NCBI RefSeq assembly: GCF_001552615.1 | Contig: NZ_BCRN01000005.1 | Coordinates: forward strand, 248,001 to 312,000 | Length of the DNA stretch: 64,000 nucleotides | From: Millisia brevis NBRC 105863 | GTDB taxonomy: Bacteria > Actinomycetota > Actinomycetes > Mycobacteriales > Mycobacteriaceae | Direction: 5' to 3' | Part shown: positions 33,195-41,876 of the stretch, one piece after another | Position numbering within the stretch: position 1 is the first letter of the stretch | How the letters are laid out: every line of letters starts with the position of its first letter | Translations under genes and position numbers: made by a program | The notes under the pieces: model-generated | What the model was told of the DNA's origin: nothing | Databases searched by the model: none | Seen by the model: only the letters and a program-made list of their open reading frames with translations

Positions 33195-34363
33195 CGACGG
33201 CGCTCCCGTCCGGGGGCTCCCTGTGTGGCGCCGAGTACCTCGTCGGTGTGCTCACCGATGTTCGGGGCGTGCCGCCGCAGCGGCAGCGGGGCGCCGTCGA
33301 ACCGCGCCGCCGGCCCGACGGTGCGGTAGGGCCCCTCGGTCGGATGGATCCGCTCGCACACCACATCTCCGGATCGGATGTAGTCGCTGTCGAGGGCGGA
33401 TTCGAGGCTTTCGACAGGATAGGCGGGGATGCTGAGCTCGTCGCATCGCCGCTGCAGCTCGGCGGTGGTGAACGCGCCGGTCAACGTTCCGAGGATGCGG
33501 TAGAGGTCGTCGGCGTTGGCGACTCGGGTTGGCATGGTGGCGAAGCGCGGGTCCGCAGCCAGATCGGGGCGGCCGACGATGCCGAAGAAGTCGCGCCAGT
33601 TGCGGTCGGAATAGGGCAGCACACACATCGATCCGTCCGCGGTGCGGCAGGCTCGACGTTGCCCACTCAGCACACGGTTGTAGCCGAACCGCGGCTCCTC
33701 CGGTGGTTCGAAGACCGCACCGATGAGGTGTTCGACCAGGGTGAACTCGAGCATCGACTCCACCATCGGCACCTCGATATGGGGGGCATGCCCGGTGTGA
33801 TCGCGCTGCAGCAGACCGGCGAGCACCGACTGCGCCAGCATCAGGCCGCAGACCTTGTCCGCCAGGATCGTTGGCAGATACTGCGGTTCGCCGGTGACCT
33901 GCTCGTTGAGCCAGACGATGCCGGACGCGGCCTGCACCAGGTCGTCATAGGCGGCGGCATTGGCCCGCTCGGAATTGCCGCGAAAGCCGGCGGCGCGCGC
34001 GTGGATCAGCCGCGGGTATCGCTCGCGCAGATCCGCCGACGACAATCCGAGCCGTTCGAGCGCCGCCGGGCGCATCGTGGTGACCAGGACGTCGGCATCC
34101 CCCAGCAGCTCGTGGAAGCGGGCCATGTCGACCTCGGACTTGAGATCCAGGCGGATGCTGCGCTTGTTGCGGTGCAGGTTCAGCGTGACCCCGGACATGC
34201 CGGGATGGCGCTGCGGTGAGAGGGACCGGATCTGATCGCGGACACCATCCTCTACCTTGACGACGTCGGCTCCGAGGTCCGCGAGCTGCCGGCAGGCGTA
34301 GGGCCCCATGATCACCGTCGCAAGTTCGATGACCCGCACTCCGTCGAGCGGTGGAGGTGTCAT
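33191..34363 (-). CDS. CaiB/BaiF-type (class III) CoA-transferase
   Basis: A 390-residue class III CoA-transferase, which moves CoA between carboxylic acids through a covalent aspartyl intermediate. Motifs: PLDGVRVIELATVIMGPYACRQLADLGADVVKVED-type opening, RNKRSIRLDLKS, and YDDLVQAASGIVWL with the catalytic Asp (about residue 163-164). First gene of the operon CoA-transferase, MHS permease, two crotonases. This is consistent with uptake, CoA activation and hydration of an unsaturated or carnitine-like acid. A CRP-like palindrome lies 21 bases upstream. Confidence 0.9.
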   Translation of the reverse strand: MTPPPLDGVRVIELATVIMGPYACRQLADLGADVVKVEDGVRDQIRSLSPQRHPGMSGVTLNLHRNKRSIRLDLKSEVDMARFHELLGDADVLVTTMRPAALERLGLSSADLRERYPRLIHARAAGFRGNSERANAAAYDDLVQAASGIVWLNEQVTGEPQYLPTILADKVCGLMLAQSVLAGLLQRDHTGHAPHIEVPMVESMLEFTLVEHLIGAVFEPPEEPRFGYNRVLSGQRRACRTADGSMCVLPYSDRNWRDFFGIVGRPDLAADPRFATMPTRVANADDLYRILGTLTGAFTTAELQRRCDELSIPAYPVESLESALDSDYIRSGDVVCERIHPTEGPYRTVGPAARFDGAPLPLRRHAPNIGEHTDEVLGATQGAPGRERRR

Positions 34364-34384
34364 GCCTCCCCCTTCCTAGCGTGT

Positions 34385-34400
34385 TGTGACTCGTATCACG
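34385..34400. promoter_or_regulatory. CRP/GlxR-like palindrome
   Basis: TGTGA-CTCGTA-TCACG occurs 21 bases upstream of the CoA-transferase start in the divergent region with the LysR gene. It matches the TGTGA-N6-TCACA consensus of CRP/GlxR-type regulators at 9 of 10 fixed positions. It suggests carbon-source control in addition to LysR. Confidence 0.5.
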
Positions 34401-34465
34401 ATTAGAAGGGACGGATGCAGTCAATATCCAATATCAAATGGCCGGTGTTACATATCCTCGAGCAT

Positions 34466-35356
34466 ATGGAGATCACGCAGCGAGCCCTGGAGCAGTTTGT
34501 TGTCCTCGCCGAGGAACTCCACGTCGGCCGGGCGGCCGAACGACTGTCGATGACCCAGCCGCCGCTGAGCCAGTCGCTGCACCGGCTGGAACGAGCCGTC
34601 GGAGTGCCCCTGTTCGAACGTGGCCCGCGGGGGCTGACCCTCACCGCCGCCGGTCGTACCTTCCTGAACGACACACGTCAGCAGCTTCTGTTGCAACGCA
34701 ATGCCATTCATCGCGCCCGCCGGGCGGCCGGCGGCGAGGACGGCGAGATCCACCTCGGCTTCGTCGGCGGTACCGCCTACCGGCTCCTGCCGGACCTCCT
34801 GCGCCGGGCGCGCGCGGTGCTGCCGGGACTGACGATCCACCTGCATCAGGCGCCGACACCTCAGCTGATCGATGTGGTGCGTTCCGGGGTCGTCGACCTG
34901 GCTTTGGTGCGCACGCCCGCGCCGGCGCCGCACGGGCTCGAGTTGGTCGACCTGCCCACGGAGCGCCTGGCGGTCGCGATGGGAACCGATCACCCACTGG
35001 CGCAACGTGAGCGGTTGCACCTGTCCGAGTTGGCCGAGCACCTGTGGGTGTTGCCTTCGGTGATCGGCATGGGCGCGTTGGCCGCCCGCGCGGTTCAGGC
35101 CTGTCATCTGGCCGGCTTCACACCGAAGGACATCGCCGTTGCCGACAGCCTCTCCGGGCTGCTCACCCACGTCGCATCGGCAGGGACGGTCACCCTGGCA
35201 CCCGAGTCGGTGGCCGATGTGCCGCCGCGCGGGGTCATCGTCGCGCCGTTGCTCGATCCGGACCCGATCCTGATGTTGCCGCTCTGCGCGATCTCGCGGG
35301 TGGAGCGCGCCGACCCCGCGCTGGAGCGACTGCGATCGCTGCTGCCGCGGGCGTGA
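34466..35356 (+). CDS. LysR-family transcriptional regulator
   Basis: A 296-residue LysR regulator, complete in both domains. The helix-turn-helix is LEQFVVLAEELHVGRAAERLSMTQPPLSQSLHRLERAVGVPLFERG; the effector domain includes EIHLGFVGGTAYRLLPDLL, VVDLALVRTPAP and the C-terminal TLAPESVADVP. I chose the ATG at 34466; an in-frame ATG at 34415 would add a non-family stretch. It is divergent from the CoA-transferase operon across about 100 AT-rich bases, the classical LysR arrangement, so that operon is its likely target. Confidence 0.92.
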   Translation: MEITQRALEQFVVLAEELHVGRAAERLSMTQPPLSQSLHRLERAVGVPLFERGPRGLTLTAAGRTFLNDTRQQLLLQRNAIHRARRAAGGEDGEIHLGFVGGTAYRLLPDLLRRARAVLPGLTIHLHQAPTPQLIDVVRSGVVDLALVRTPAPAPHGLELVDLPTERLAVAMGTDHPLAQRERLHLSELAEHLWVLPSVIGMGALAARAVQACHLAGFTPKDIAVADSLSGLLTHVASAGTVTLAPESVADVPPRGVIVAPLLDPDPILMLPLCAISRVERADPALERLRSLLPRA

Positions 35357-35360
35357 CCGG

Positions 35361-36134
35361 CTACCAGGCGGCGACGCGGCGGGCGGCGGAGACGAGCGCG
35401 GTGCCGTAGCCGCGACCGTGGCGCACGGAATGGGTTGCCAGCGGGTGCATCTGGTGCAGCACCAATGCCTCGTGCCACCCGTCGACCAAGCCGGCGGACT
35501 CGGCGTAGGCGTTCAGAATCGTCTCGAGGTGCGGCGCGCCGAAGAGGGCCAACATCGCCGGATCGGTCAGCCGGTGGCCACCGTGCGCGGCGGGATCGAT
35601 CAGCACGCCACCGCGGTCGGTGAAGATGAGGTTGCCGGTCCACAGGTCGCCGTGAATGCGGGCAGGTCGCGGCGGCTCGGGTAGGCCCATCCGGTCGAAT
35701 TCGCCGGCGGCGATCCGCTCGCAGACGCGCAGGACCAGGTCGGACTCGGTGACCGTGAGGTTGCCGTTGTCGACCGCCCGCGGCAGGAACACGGCGATGC
35801 GCTGCTCGGCGAAGAAGGGGCCCCACGTCGGGGTCGGGCGCGCCGGCTGCGACTGGACGCCGATCCAGATGTCACCGGTCCACCCGTCGGGTGGGCTGCC
35901 GAAGGCCGGTGCGCCGGCGGCGTGCAGGTCGGACAGGTGCCGGCCGAAGGTCTCCGCGGCCTCCGGCGTCGGGCGCACCGAGCGCAGCCGTTCGAGTTCG
36001 AGGGCGTCGTCGTCGACGGCCAGGACCCGCACCACCGGCGCGGCGTCGGCAGCCGCCAACCACCGCAACCCCGCCGCCTCGCACAGCAGCGAACCGTGAT
36101 CGCCGCTGCCGCGCCTCTTGATGTGGACATCCAC
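35361..36134 (-). CDS. Fructosamine kinase-family protein
   Basis: A 257-residue kinase-like protein of the fructosamine/ketosamine-3-kinase family (aminoglycoside phosphotransferase fold), thought to repair glycated amines. The catalytic loop ARIHGDLWTGNLIFTD and the metal-binding VLIDPAAHGGHRLTDPAM are textbook for the family. The ATP-lid N-terminus (VDVHIKRRGSGDHGSLLCEAAGLRWL) appears shorter than in longer relatives. The GTG at 36134 was chosen; the very long frame further upstream overlaps aroE-like coding on the other strand. Confidence 0.85.
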   Translation of the reverse strand: MDVHIKRRGSGDHGSLLCEAAGLRWLAAADAAPVVRVLAVDDDALELERLRSVRPTPEAAETFGRHLSDLHAAGAPAFGSPPDGWTGDIWIGVQSQPARPTPTWGPFFAEQRIAVFLPRAVDNGNLTVTESDLVLRVCERIAAGEFDRMGLPEPPRPARIHGDLWTGNLIFTDRGGVLIDPAAHGGHRLTDPAMLALFGAPHLETILNAYAESAGLVDGWHEALVLHQMHPLATHSVRHGRGYGTALVSAARRVAAW

Positions 36135-36215
36135 CCCACCACCGTACGAGCCGCGTCCTAGCCTGGGGGAGCCGGTCGATGCGACCGGCCGCGAACGTCG
36201 AGAGGGGAGCCGGAC

Positions 36216-37034
36216 ATGCCGACGCTCAACAAGGACACCACGCTGTGCATCTCGTTGGCGGCCCGCCCGTCGAACCTCGGCACCCGGTTCCACAACTTCC
36301 TCTACGACGAGTTGGGGTTGAACTTCGCCTACAAGGCGTTCACCACCACCGACATCGAGGCGGCGATCCAGGGGGTGCGCGGCCTCGGCATCCGCGGCTG
36401 CTCGGTGTCGATGCCGTTCAAGGAGGCGGTCATCCCGCTGGTCGACGAGATCGAACCGTCGGCCGCGGCGATCGAGTCGGTCAACACCATCGTCAACAAC
36501 GACGGCCGGCTCACCGCCGCCAATACCGACTACGAGGCGATCGCAGAATTGCTGCGCGAGTTCGACGTCGACACCTCGTCGCGGGTGGTCGTGCGCGGGT
36601 CCGGCGGCATGGCCAAGGCGGTGGTCGCCGCGCTGCGCGACCACGGGGTCACCGGCGTCACGGTGCTCGCCCGCAACCCGGCGACCGGCGCGGCGATCGC
36701 CGACCAGTACGGATTCGCCTATACCGGCGCCGAACCGACCCCGGGCGAGTTCGACACCGTCGTCAACGTGACGCCGATGGGGATGACCGGACCCGATGCG
36801 GACACGCTGTCGTTTCCCGAGGATGTGGTCGCGGCTGCGTCCGTGGTCTTCGACGTCGTCGCCTTTCCTGCGGAGACGCCGCTGGTGCGGCTCGGCGAGA
36901 AACTCGGGGCGACAGTGATTTCCGGGGCTCGCGTACATGCGAGCCAGGCGGCCCGCCAGTTCGAGCGCTATACCGGGGTGGCGATCACCCCGGAGCAGGT
37001 CGCCCGGGCCGCCGCCTTCTCGCGCGCCGAATAG
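36216..37034 (+). CDS. Shikimate dehydrogenase-like protein (SDH-L type)
   Basis: A 272-residue NAD(P)-dependent enzyme of the AroE superfamily, most like the SDH-L branch typified by Haemophilus HI0607: NKDTTLCISLAARPSNLGTRFHNFLYDELGLN at the start, GIRGCSVSMPFKEAV with the catalytic Lys, and NTIVNNDGRLTAANTDYEA with the catalytic Asp. The Rossmann motif is RGSGGMAKAVVAALRD. SDH-L proteins have weak shikimate activity, and their true substrate is unresolved. Divergent from the fructosamine kinase gene. Confidence 0.88.
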   Translation: MPTLNKDTTLCISLAARPSNLGTRFHNFLYDELGLNFAYKAFTTTDIEAAIQGVRGLGIRGCSVSMPFKEAVIPLVDEIEPSAAAIESVNTIVNNDGRLTAANTDYEAIAELLREFDVDTSSRVVVRGSGGMAKAVVAALRDHGVTGVTVLARNPATGAAIADQYGFAYTGAEPTPGEFDTVVNVTPMGMTGPDADTLSFPEDVVAAASVVFDVVAFPAETPLVRLGEKLGATVISGARVHASQAARQFERYTGVAITPEQVARAAAFSRAE

Positions 37035-37105
37035 CGCGAATCGGACAGCGGAATTAGGACAGCCTGAATTCCTTTGCCCCTCAACCATCCCGATACGGTC
37101 GGCCC

Positions 37106-37465
37106 ATGACCGTCGTGCAGCACCTGGTTGTTGTTGTCCATCTGCTCGGTATGGCCGCATTGGTGGGCGGCTGGCTCGCCCTGCGCCTGGATCCGGAGTC
37201 CAACCGGCTGCTGGCGCTCCTGGTGTGGGGCGCTCGGCTGCAGGTGATCACCGGCATCATTCTGGTCGGCCTGATCATGGCGGCGGACGATCCGATCAAC
37301 CACATGAAGGTCGGCATCAAGTTCCTGATCGCGCTCGCCGCCGCGGCGTGCGCGGAGATCGCGGGCGGCCGGGCACGGCGCGGACAGCCGAATATTCAGG
37401 CCCTGCGCGACGGTGCGGGCCTGGCGGGTGTGCTCAACGTCCTCGTCGCCGTGCTGTGGACCTGA
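37106..37465 (+). CDS. Small membrane protein, unknown
   Basis: A 119-residue protein with four hydrophobic segments (about residues 5-27, 36-60, 68-88 and 103-119). The segment HLLGMAALVGGW and the loop DDPINHMKVGIKFLIAL are conserved-looking. I do not recognise a family; the pattern is seen in uncharacterised actinobacterial integral membrane proteins. It lies 71 bases after the AroE-like gene. Confidence 0.65.
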   Translation: MTVVQHLVVVVHLLGMAALVGGWLALRLDPESNRLLALLVWGARLQVITGIILVGLIMAADDPINHMKVGIKFLIALAAAACAEIAGGRARRGQPNIQALRDGAGLAGVLNVLVAVLWT

Positions 37466-37568
37466 TCGCTGTGCAAGCATTCGCATGAGCGGGGCGGCGA
37501 GGAGATAGTGTCCTCGACACCCCGCTCCTGCAGATCCACGCACACGCCACGGGGGAGAACCGGCCACG

Positions 37569-38654
37569 ATGAGCACCGACGCGACCCGCTGGCACGACAA
37601 CCCGACCGATCCCGTGCGCGTGCGCCGGCGCGAGGCCGGGAAACTGCTCGGCGCCGACCTCGATCGGCTCGGCGGCTACACCCCGGCGCTCGGCCAACTG
37701 CTGCTCGACGGTGACCCGGTCGCCGCGGCGACCCTCGGCGGGGCACTGCGGCCGGAGACGATCGCGGCGGCGGTCGCGGCGGACCTGTTCGACGAGTTCG
37801 AGGCCGACAACGTCACCTACGTGCGGTGCACCGCGACGATCGCGCCGACCACCGTCTCCGAGGACACCGGCTGGATCGCCTTCGACCCCGAGTGGGACGA
37901 CCGCGACGATCGGGTGCCCGGGCCGGGGAATGCCTCGGACACCCTGCTCGGCGCGCTGGCGGTCGACGAGGCGCGGACCGCCGCGGACATCGGCACCGGC
38001 TGCGGCTACGTCGCGCTGCACCTGTCCGCGATCGCGCCGCGGGTGATCGCGACCGACATCAACCCGCGCGCGCTCGCCTACGCCGAGCTGACCGCGGCGC
38101 TCAACGGGCAGGAGTGGGATCTGCGGCTGGGCAGCTACCTCGAGCCGCTCCACGGCGCGGACGTCGAGCTGATCGTTGCCAATCCGGCCTTCGTGGTGGG
38201 CAATCCCGATGCGCCCTCCACCTTCCGGGACGGCGACGCCGATCTGTCGGCGCGGCTGGTCGCGGCGATGGTCGAGGTGCTGCCGCCCGGTGGGGTCGGG
38301 CAGTTCCTCGGCAACTGGCTCTACCGGCACGACACCGATCGGCCGGCGGAGGCGGCGGCGGCCGCCGCCGGGGAGAACGACTGCCTGGTCGTCGAGCGGG
38401 CGATCGTCGAACCGGCCCGCTACGTCGAGCTGTGGGTCGATCCGGACGATCCGGTCTTCGCCCGCTGGGTGGACGCCCTGGCCCGGGTGCCGGTGGTGGC
38501 GATCGGTACCGGCATCGTCACCGTGTTCCGGGGCGGTGGAACGCCGCGACGCGGGGTCGCCCGCCTGCTGGACGCGGACGATGAGGCGCTCGGTCCGGCG
38601 ATCGCCGAGTGGATCGACGACGCCGCCTCCGACCCGGCAACCCCAGCCGACTGA
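37569..38654 (+). CDS. SAM-dependent methyltransferase (HemK/RlmG-like)
   Basis: A 361-residue class I methyltransferase. The SAM motif I is ADIGTGCGYVALHLSAIAPRVIATDINPRALAYAEL (about residues 139-174). Motif IV is VELIVANPAFVVGN, an NPPY-type motif in the form NPAF, as in N-methyltransferases of nucleic acids and proteins. The N-terminal about 130 residues form a helical substrate domain. This actinobacterial type is often annotated as a HemK-related methyltransferase, but its target is unknown. The start has GGGGGAGA upstream. Confidence 0.82.
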   Translation: MSTDATRWHDNPTDPVRVRRREAGKLLGADLDRLGGYTPALGQLLLDGDPVAAATLGGALRPETIAAAVAADLFDEFEADNVTYVRCTATIAPTTVSEDTGWIAFDPEWDDRDDRVPGPGNASDTLLGALAVDEARTAADIGTGCGYVALHLSAIAPRVIATDINPRALAYAELTAALNGQEWDLRLGSYLEPLHGADVELIVANPAFVVGNPDAPSTFRDGDADLSARLVAAMVEVLPPGGVGQFLGNWLYRHDTDRPAEAAAAAAGENDCLVVERAIVEPARYVELWVDPDDPVFARWVDALARVPVVAIGTGIVTVFRGGGTPRRGVARLLDADDEALGPAIAEWIDDAASDPATPAD

Positions 38655-38673
38655 CCCCGATCGAGCCCGGCTC

Positions 38674-38695
38674 CGGTCGGCCTCGGTCCCGACCG
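38674..38695. terminator. Hairpin between convergent methyltransferase and tetR genes
   Basis: CGGTCGG (38674-38680) and CCGACCG (38689-38695) form a perfect 7-bp stem with an 8-base loop in the 49-base gap between converging genes. No T-tract follows on either strand. Confidence 0.4.
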
Positions 38696-38703
38696 ATCCC
38701 CGG

Positions 38704-39387
38704 TCAGCGGGCCCCCACCAGCGCCCAGAACCGCTCGACCGCCGCGGCGGCCCGCGTGGCGATCACCTCCGGCCCCGGCGCCGGCTCACCCAGCAGCACC
38801 CGGATCTGGTCGTCGGCGATCACCAGTCCGTAGAGCAGTCGGAAGTAGTCGTCGGTGTCGCCGTCGCGCAGCAGGCCCGTGTCGATCAGGCGCCGCAGAT
38901 AGCGGCCGACCAGCGGCCCGACGGTATGCCGCCCACCGTCCAGCAGCAGCTCCGCCAGCCGTGGTGAGGTCATCGCGGCGCGGTTGAGGTTGACCGACTC
39001 GGTGCCGGTCAGCAGCGTGAGTTGCCCCACCGCATAGCGCTCGAGGACCCCACGTGCCGCCGCTTCGGTGGGCAGCTCGTCGTCGGCGAGCACCGCGGTG
39101 ACCCGTTCGGCCACCCGGTCGGCATTGCGCGCGATCAGGGCCGCAAGCAGGTCCTCCCGGGTGCCGAACCAGGCGTAGAGGGTCTGCTTGGAGGCGTGCG
39201 CCCGGTCGGCGACGTCCTGCATGGTCAGCGCTTCGTAGCCGACCTCGTCGAGGGTGCGCGCGGCGACCGCGAGGATCTCCGCCTCCCGCCGATGTCGTTC
39301 GGCCGCCGGTAGCCGACCGCGCTTGGCCGGTCCGCCGGCCGCTTCCGCACTCCTGGACACCTCCCGAATAGTACCGTAGCGTTCCAT
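38704..39387 (-). CDS. TetR-family transcriptional regulator
   Basis: A 227-residue TetR regulator. DNA-binding domain: AERHRREAEILAVAARTLDEVGYEALTMQDVADRAHASKQTLYAWFGTREDLLAALIARN. The C-terminal domain resembles the AefR/TetR_C group. It is divergent from a DUF1772-type membrane protein, with an inverted repeat in the 39-base gap, so it probably controls that gene and itself. Confidence 0.88.
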   Translation of the reverse strand: MERYGTIREVSRSAEAAGGPAKRGRLPAAERHRREAEILAVAARTLDEVGYEALTMQDVADRAHASKQTLYAWFGTREDLLAALIARNADRVAERVTAVLADDELPTEAAARGVLERYAVGQLTLLTGTESVNLNRAAMTSPRLAELLLDGGRHTVGPLVGRYLRRLIDTGLLRDGDTDDYFRLLYGLVIADDQIRVLLGEPAPGPEVIATRAAAAVERFWALVGAR

Positions 39388-39395
39388 TAGTAATA

Positions 39396-39409
39396 GAACT
39401 CATCAGTTC
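39396..39409. promoter_or_regulatory. Inverted repeat in the tetR/DUF1772 gap
   Basis: GAACT-CATC-AGTTC spans 39396-39409 between the TetR and DUF1772-type starts, inside a locally AT-rich stretch. It is the best candidate operator in the only 39 bases available for both promoters. Confidence 0.45.
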
Positions 39410-39426
39410 ACTTAAAGGAGATAGCC

Positions 39427-39978
39427 GTGACCGTTCCCTCCACCGCTCCCGCACCGCCCGCCACGACCGATCGCGGAGGCGCCGCACGCTGGGCCGGCGT
39501 CGCCGCCGTGCTGTTCACCGGCGCGATCTTCGGCTTCTTCTATGCATGGGTCTGCTCGACGATGTGGGGCCTCGACGCCACCGATCCGCGGGTGGCGATC
39601 GAGGCGATGCAGGCGATGAACGCCTCGGTGCGCAACGCGGTGTTCACGCCGGCGTTCTTCGGCACACCGGTGGTGGTCGCGGTCGCCGCGGTACTGATGT
39701 GGCGGACCGGTCGGCGCACTGCCGCACGCCTGTTGGCCGCGGCGGCGCTGATCTACCTGTTCGGAGGCCTGGTACCGACCATGACGGTCAACGTCCCGAT
39801 GAACGAGACGCTGGCGTCGGTCGAGGTCCCGGGCTCGCGGGAGGCGGCCGAACGGATCTGGGCCGACTACTCGGGGCGGTGGCAGATGTTCAACATCGCG
39901 CGCACCGTGGCGAGCGGAGTGGCGCTGCTGTTGGCCGCTCTGGCGTTGAGCGCTCAACGACCCCGGCTCGCCGGGTAG
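39427..39978 (+). CDS. DUF1772/anthrone oxygenase-like membrane protein
   Basis: A 183-residue integral membrane protein with four hydrophobic segments. AVLFTGAIFGFFYAWVCSTMWGLD near the start and GGLVPTMTVNVPMNETLA in the third segment are the family's conserved features; fungal relatives oxidise anthrones, and bacterial ones are uncharacterised. The GTG at 39427 follows AAAGGAGA. Likely repressed by the divergent TetR. Confidence 0.82.
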   Translation: MTVPSTAPAPPATTDRGGAARWAGVAAVLFTGAIFGFFYAWVCSTMWGLDATDPRVAIEAMQAMNASVRNAVFTPAFFGTPVVVAVAAVLMWRTGRRTAARLLAAAALIYLFGGLVPTMTVNVPMNETLASVEVPGSREAAERIWADYSGRWQMFNIARTVASGVALLLAALALSAQRPRLAG

Positions 39979-40070
39979 CGTGGGCAGCGGCATTCGGTAC
40001 CCCGTGCAGCCCCGCGGGGCCGGTCGCTCGCGTGCCGGAAACCGCGCCGAAGCCGGTGGGAGGCCGCACG

Positions 40071-41057
40071 ATGAGCAATCTGGAGACCGACCCCGCGGAA
40101 GTGGTCTGCGCGACCGGGACCGATACCGCGTCGCGGGTCGAAATCCTCACCGCGCGAGAGGTTCCGCTCGGCGGCCCGCGCGCGATGACCGTCCGGCGCA
40201 CGCTGCCGCAGCGGCAGCGGTCGCTGATCGGGGCGTGGTGTTTCGCCGATCATTACGGTCCGGACGACGTCGACGCGACCGGCGGCATGGACGTCGCACC
40301 CCATCCGCATACCGGTTTGCAGACGGCCAGTTGGCTTTTCACCGGGGAGATCGAGCACCGGGACAGTCACGGCGTGCACGCGATGGTGCGCCCCGGCGAG
40401 TTGAACCTGATGACCGGCGGGCTCGGCATCTGCCATTCCGAGGTGTCGACACCGGCGACGACGATCCTGCACGGGGTGCAGCTGTGGATCGCGCTGCCGG
40501 AATCCGCACGCAATGCTCCGCGCGACTTCCGGCACTACGCCCCACCGCTGATCGACTTTCCCGGCGGCTCCGGGCGGATCTTCCTGGGCTCCCTGCTCGG
40601 CGAGACGTCCCCGGTCCCGACCCATACCCCGCTGCTCGGGGCCGAACTGACCCTGGAACCGCGCGCCCGCGTCGAGCTGGCGGTCGACCCGACCTTCGAA
40701 CACGGCTTCCTGGTCGATACCGGCACCCTCACCCTCGACGGCACCGACATCGAGCGCGGTCACCTCGGATATCTGGGCACCGGGCTCGAGCGGATCGAAC
40801 TGATCGGCGGACCGCGGCCGACCCGGGTGATTGTCCTCGGCGGCACCCCGTTCGGGGAGGAGATCGTGATGTGGTGGAACTTCGTCGCCCGCACCCACGA
40901 GCAGATCGTCGAGGCCCGCGATCAGTGGCAGGGCCGGTCGGAGCGTTTCGGCCGGGTGGCGGGCTACCTCGGCGAGCCGCAACGGTTGCCCGCGCCGCCC
41001 TTGCCGAACGCTCGGATCAAGCCCCGCACCAATCCGCCGACCTCGGCGCCGCAATGA
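40071..41057 (+). CDS. Pirin-family cupin protein
   Basis: A 328-residue bicupin of the pirin family. The N-terminal cupin carries the metal-binding HPHTGLQTASWLFTGEIEHRDSHG, plus ICHSEVS, which supply His/Glu ligands. The C-terminal cupin has the usual degenerate pattern (GTPFGEEIVMWWNFVARTHEQIVEAR). Bacterial pirins are iron-containing, and some have quercetinase activity; the role here is unknown. The stop overlaps the following VOC gene by four bases. Confidence 0.9.
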   Translation: MSNLETDPAEVVCATGTDTASRVEILTAREVPLGGPRAMTVRRTLPQRQRSLIGAWCFADHYGPDDVDATGGMDVAPHPHTGLQTASWLFTGEIEHRDSHGVHAMVRPGELNLMTGGLGICHSEVSTPATTILHGVQLWIALPESARNAPRDFRHYAPPLIDFPGGSGRIFLGSLLGETSPVPTHTPLLGAELTLEPRARVELAVDPTFEHGFLVDTGTLTLDGTDIERGHLGYLGTGLERIELIGGPRPTRVIVLGGTPFGEEIVMWWNFVARTHEQIVEARDQWQGRSERFGRVAGYLGEPQRLPAPPLPNARIKPRTNPPTSAPQ

Positions 41058-41872
41058 GCGGGACCGAGGACACGGCCACCGCGGTGCCGGTGGCCTGCGC
41101 GATCCGGTGGATGTGGCTCTTCCTCGACCAGCCGGCCGAAACCGCGGCGGCCGCCGAGACCTTCTGGGCGGCGGCCACCCGATCGACCCTGTCGCAGCGG
41201 CGCGGGGATGCCGGTGAATTCCGCACCCTCGAACCTGCTGCCGGCGACCCGGCGGTGCGTCTGCAGCGGATCGGGCACGACACCGGAGCGGGAACGGCGG
41301 GGCTGCATCTCGACCTCGACGTCGACGACCCCCGCGCGGCGGCGACACGCGCGGTGGTCCGCTTCGGCGCCGAGGTGATCGCCGAGCACTGGGACGAGGG
41401 ATTCGCGGTGCTGCGCTCGCCGGGTGGCTTCGTCTTCTGCTTCACCGATGCCGCCGACGGGCCCGCCGGCCGGGCGGAACCGACGGCTCACCGGGCGCGG
41501 GAGGGCGAGCCCGATCTGCTCGATCAAGTCTGCCTCGACATCCCGTCCGATCGGTGGAACGCCGAGGTCGCGTTCTGGTCCGACCTGACCGGCTGGCCCG
41601 CGCGGGCCGCCGTCCGCGACGAATTTGCCTATCTGAAATCACCGAAGGACGGCCCGCTGCGGATTCTGCTGCAGCGGACCGACTCTCCGGCGGCGCGCGT
41701 CACCGCCCACCCGGACATCGCCTGCACCGATCGCGAGATGACGGTCGCTCGTCTCGTCGATCTCGGCGCGCACATCGTCGTGCGGATGCCCTGGTGGACG
41801 GTGCTGCGCGATCCGACCGGGCGGGCCTTCTGCGTCATCGCCCGCGACCCGGTGACCGGTCGGATCGGCTGA
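41054..41872 (+). CDS. VOC (glyoxalase/bleomycin-resistance fold) protein, two modules
   Basis: A 272-residue protein with two tandem VOC modules, about residues 15-135 and 150-270. The first contains RIGHDTGAGTAGLHLDLDVDDP and GFAVLRSPGGFVFCF, the second LDQVCLDIPSDRWNAEVAFWSDLTGWPA and VLRDPTGRAFCVI. It resembles actinobacterial VOC proteins of unknown substrate, not a recognised dioxygenase. Translationally coupled to pirin; converges on the exported ParB-like gene 4 bases away. Confidence 0.83.
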   Translation: MSGTEDTATAVPVACAIRWMWLFLDQPAETAAAAETFWAAATRSTLSQRRGDAGEFRTLEPAAGDPAVRLQRIGHDTGAGTAGLHLDLDVDDPRAAATRAVVRFGAEVIAEHWDEGFAVLRSPGGFVFCFTDAADGPAGRAEPTAHRAREGEPDLLDQVCLDIPSDRWNAEVAFWSDLTGWPARAAVRDEFAYLKSPKDGPLRILLQRTDSPAARVTAHPDIACTDREMTVARLVDLGAHIVVRMPWWTVLRDPTGRAFCVIARDPVTGRIG

Positions 41873-41876
41873 TCGG

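Noticed and set aside
36135-37160. N-terminal extension of the fructosamine kinase frame to about 600 residues
   Set aside because: The extension lies antisense to the complete AroE-like gene and has no domain similarity; the kinase is full at 257 residues.
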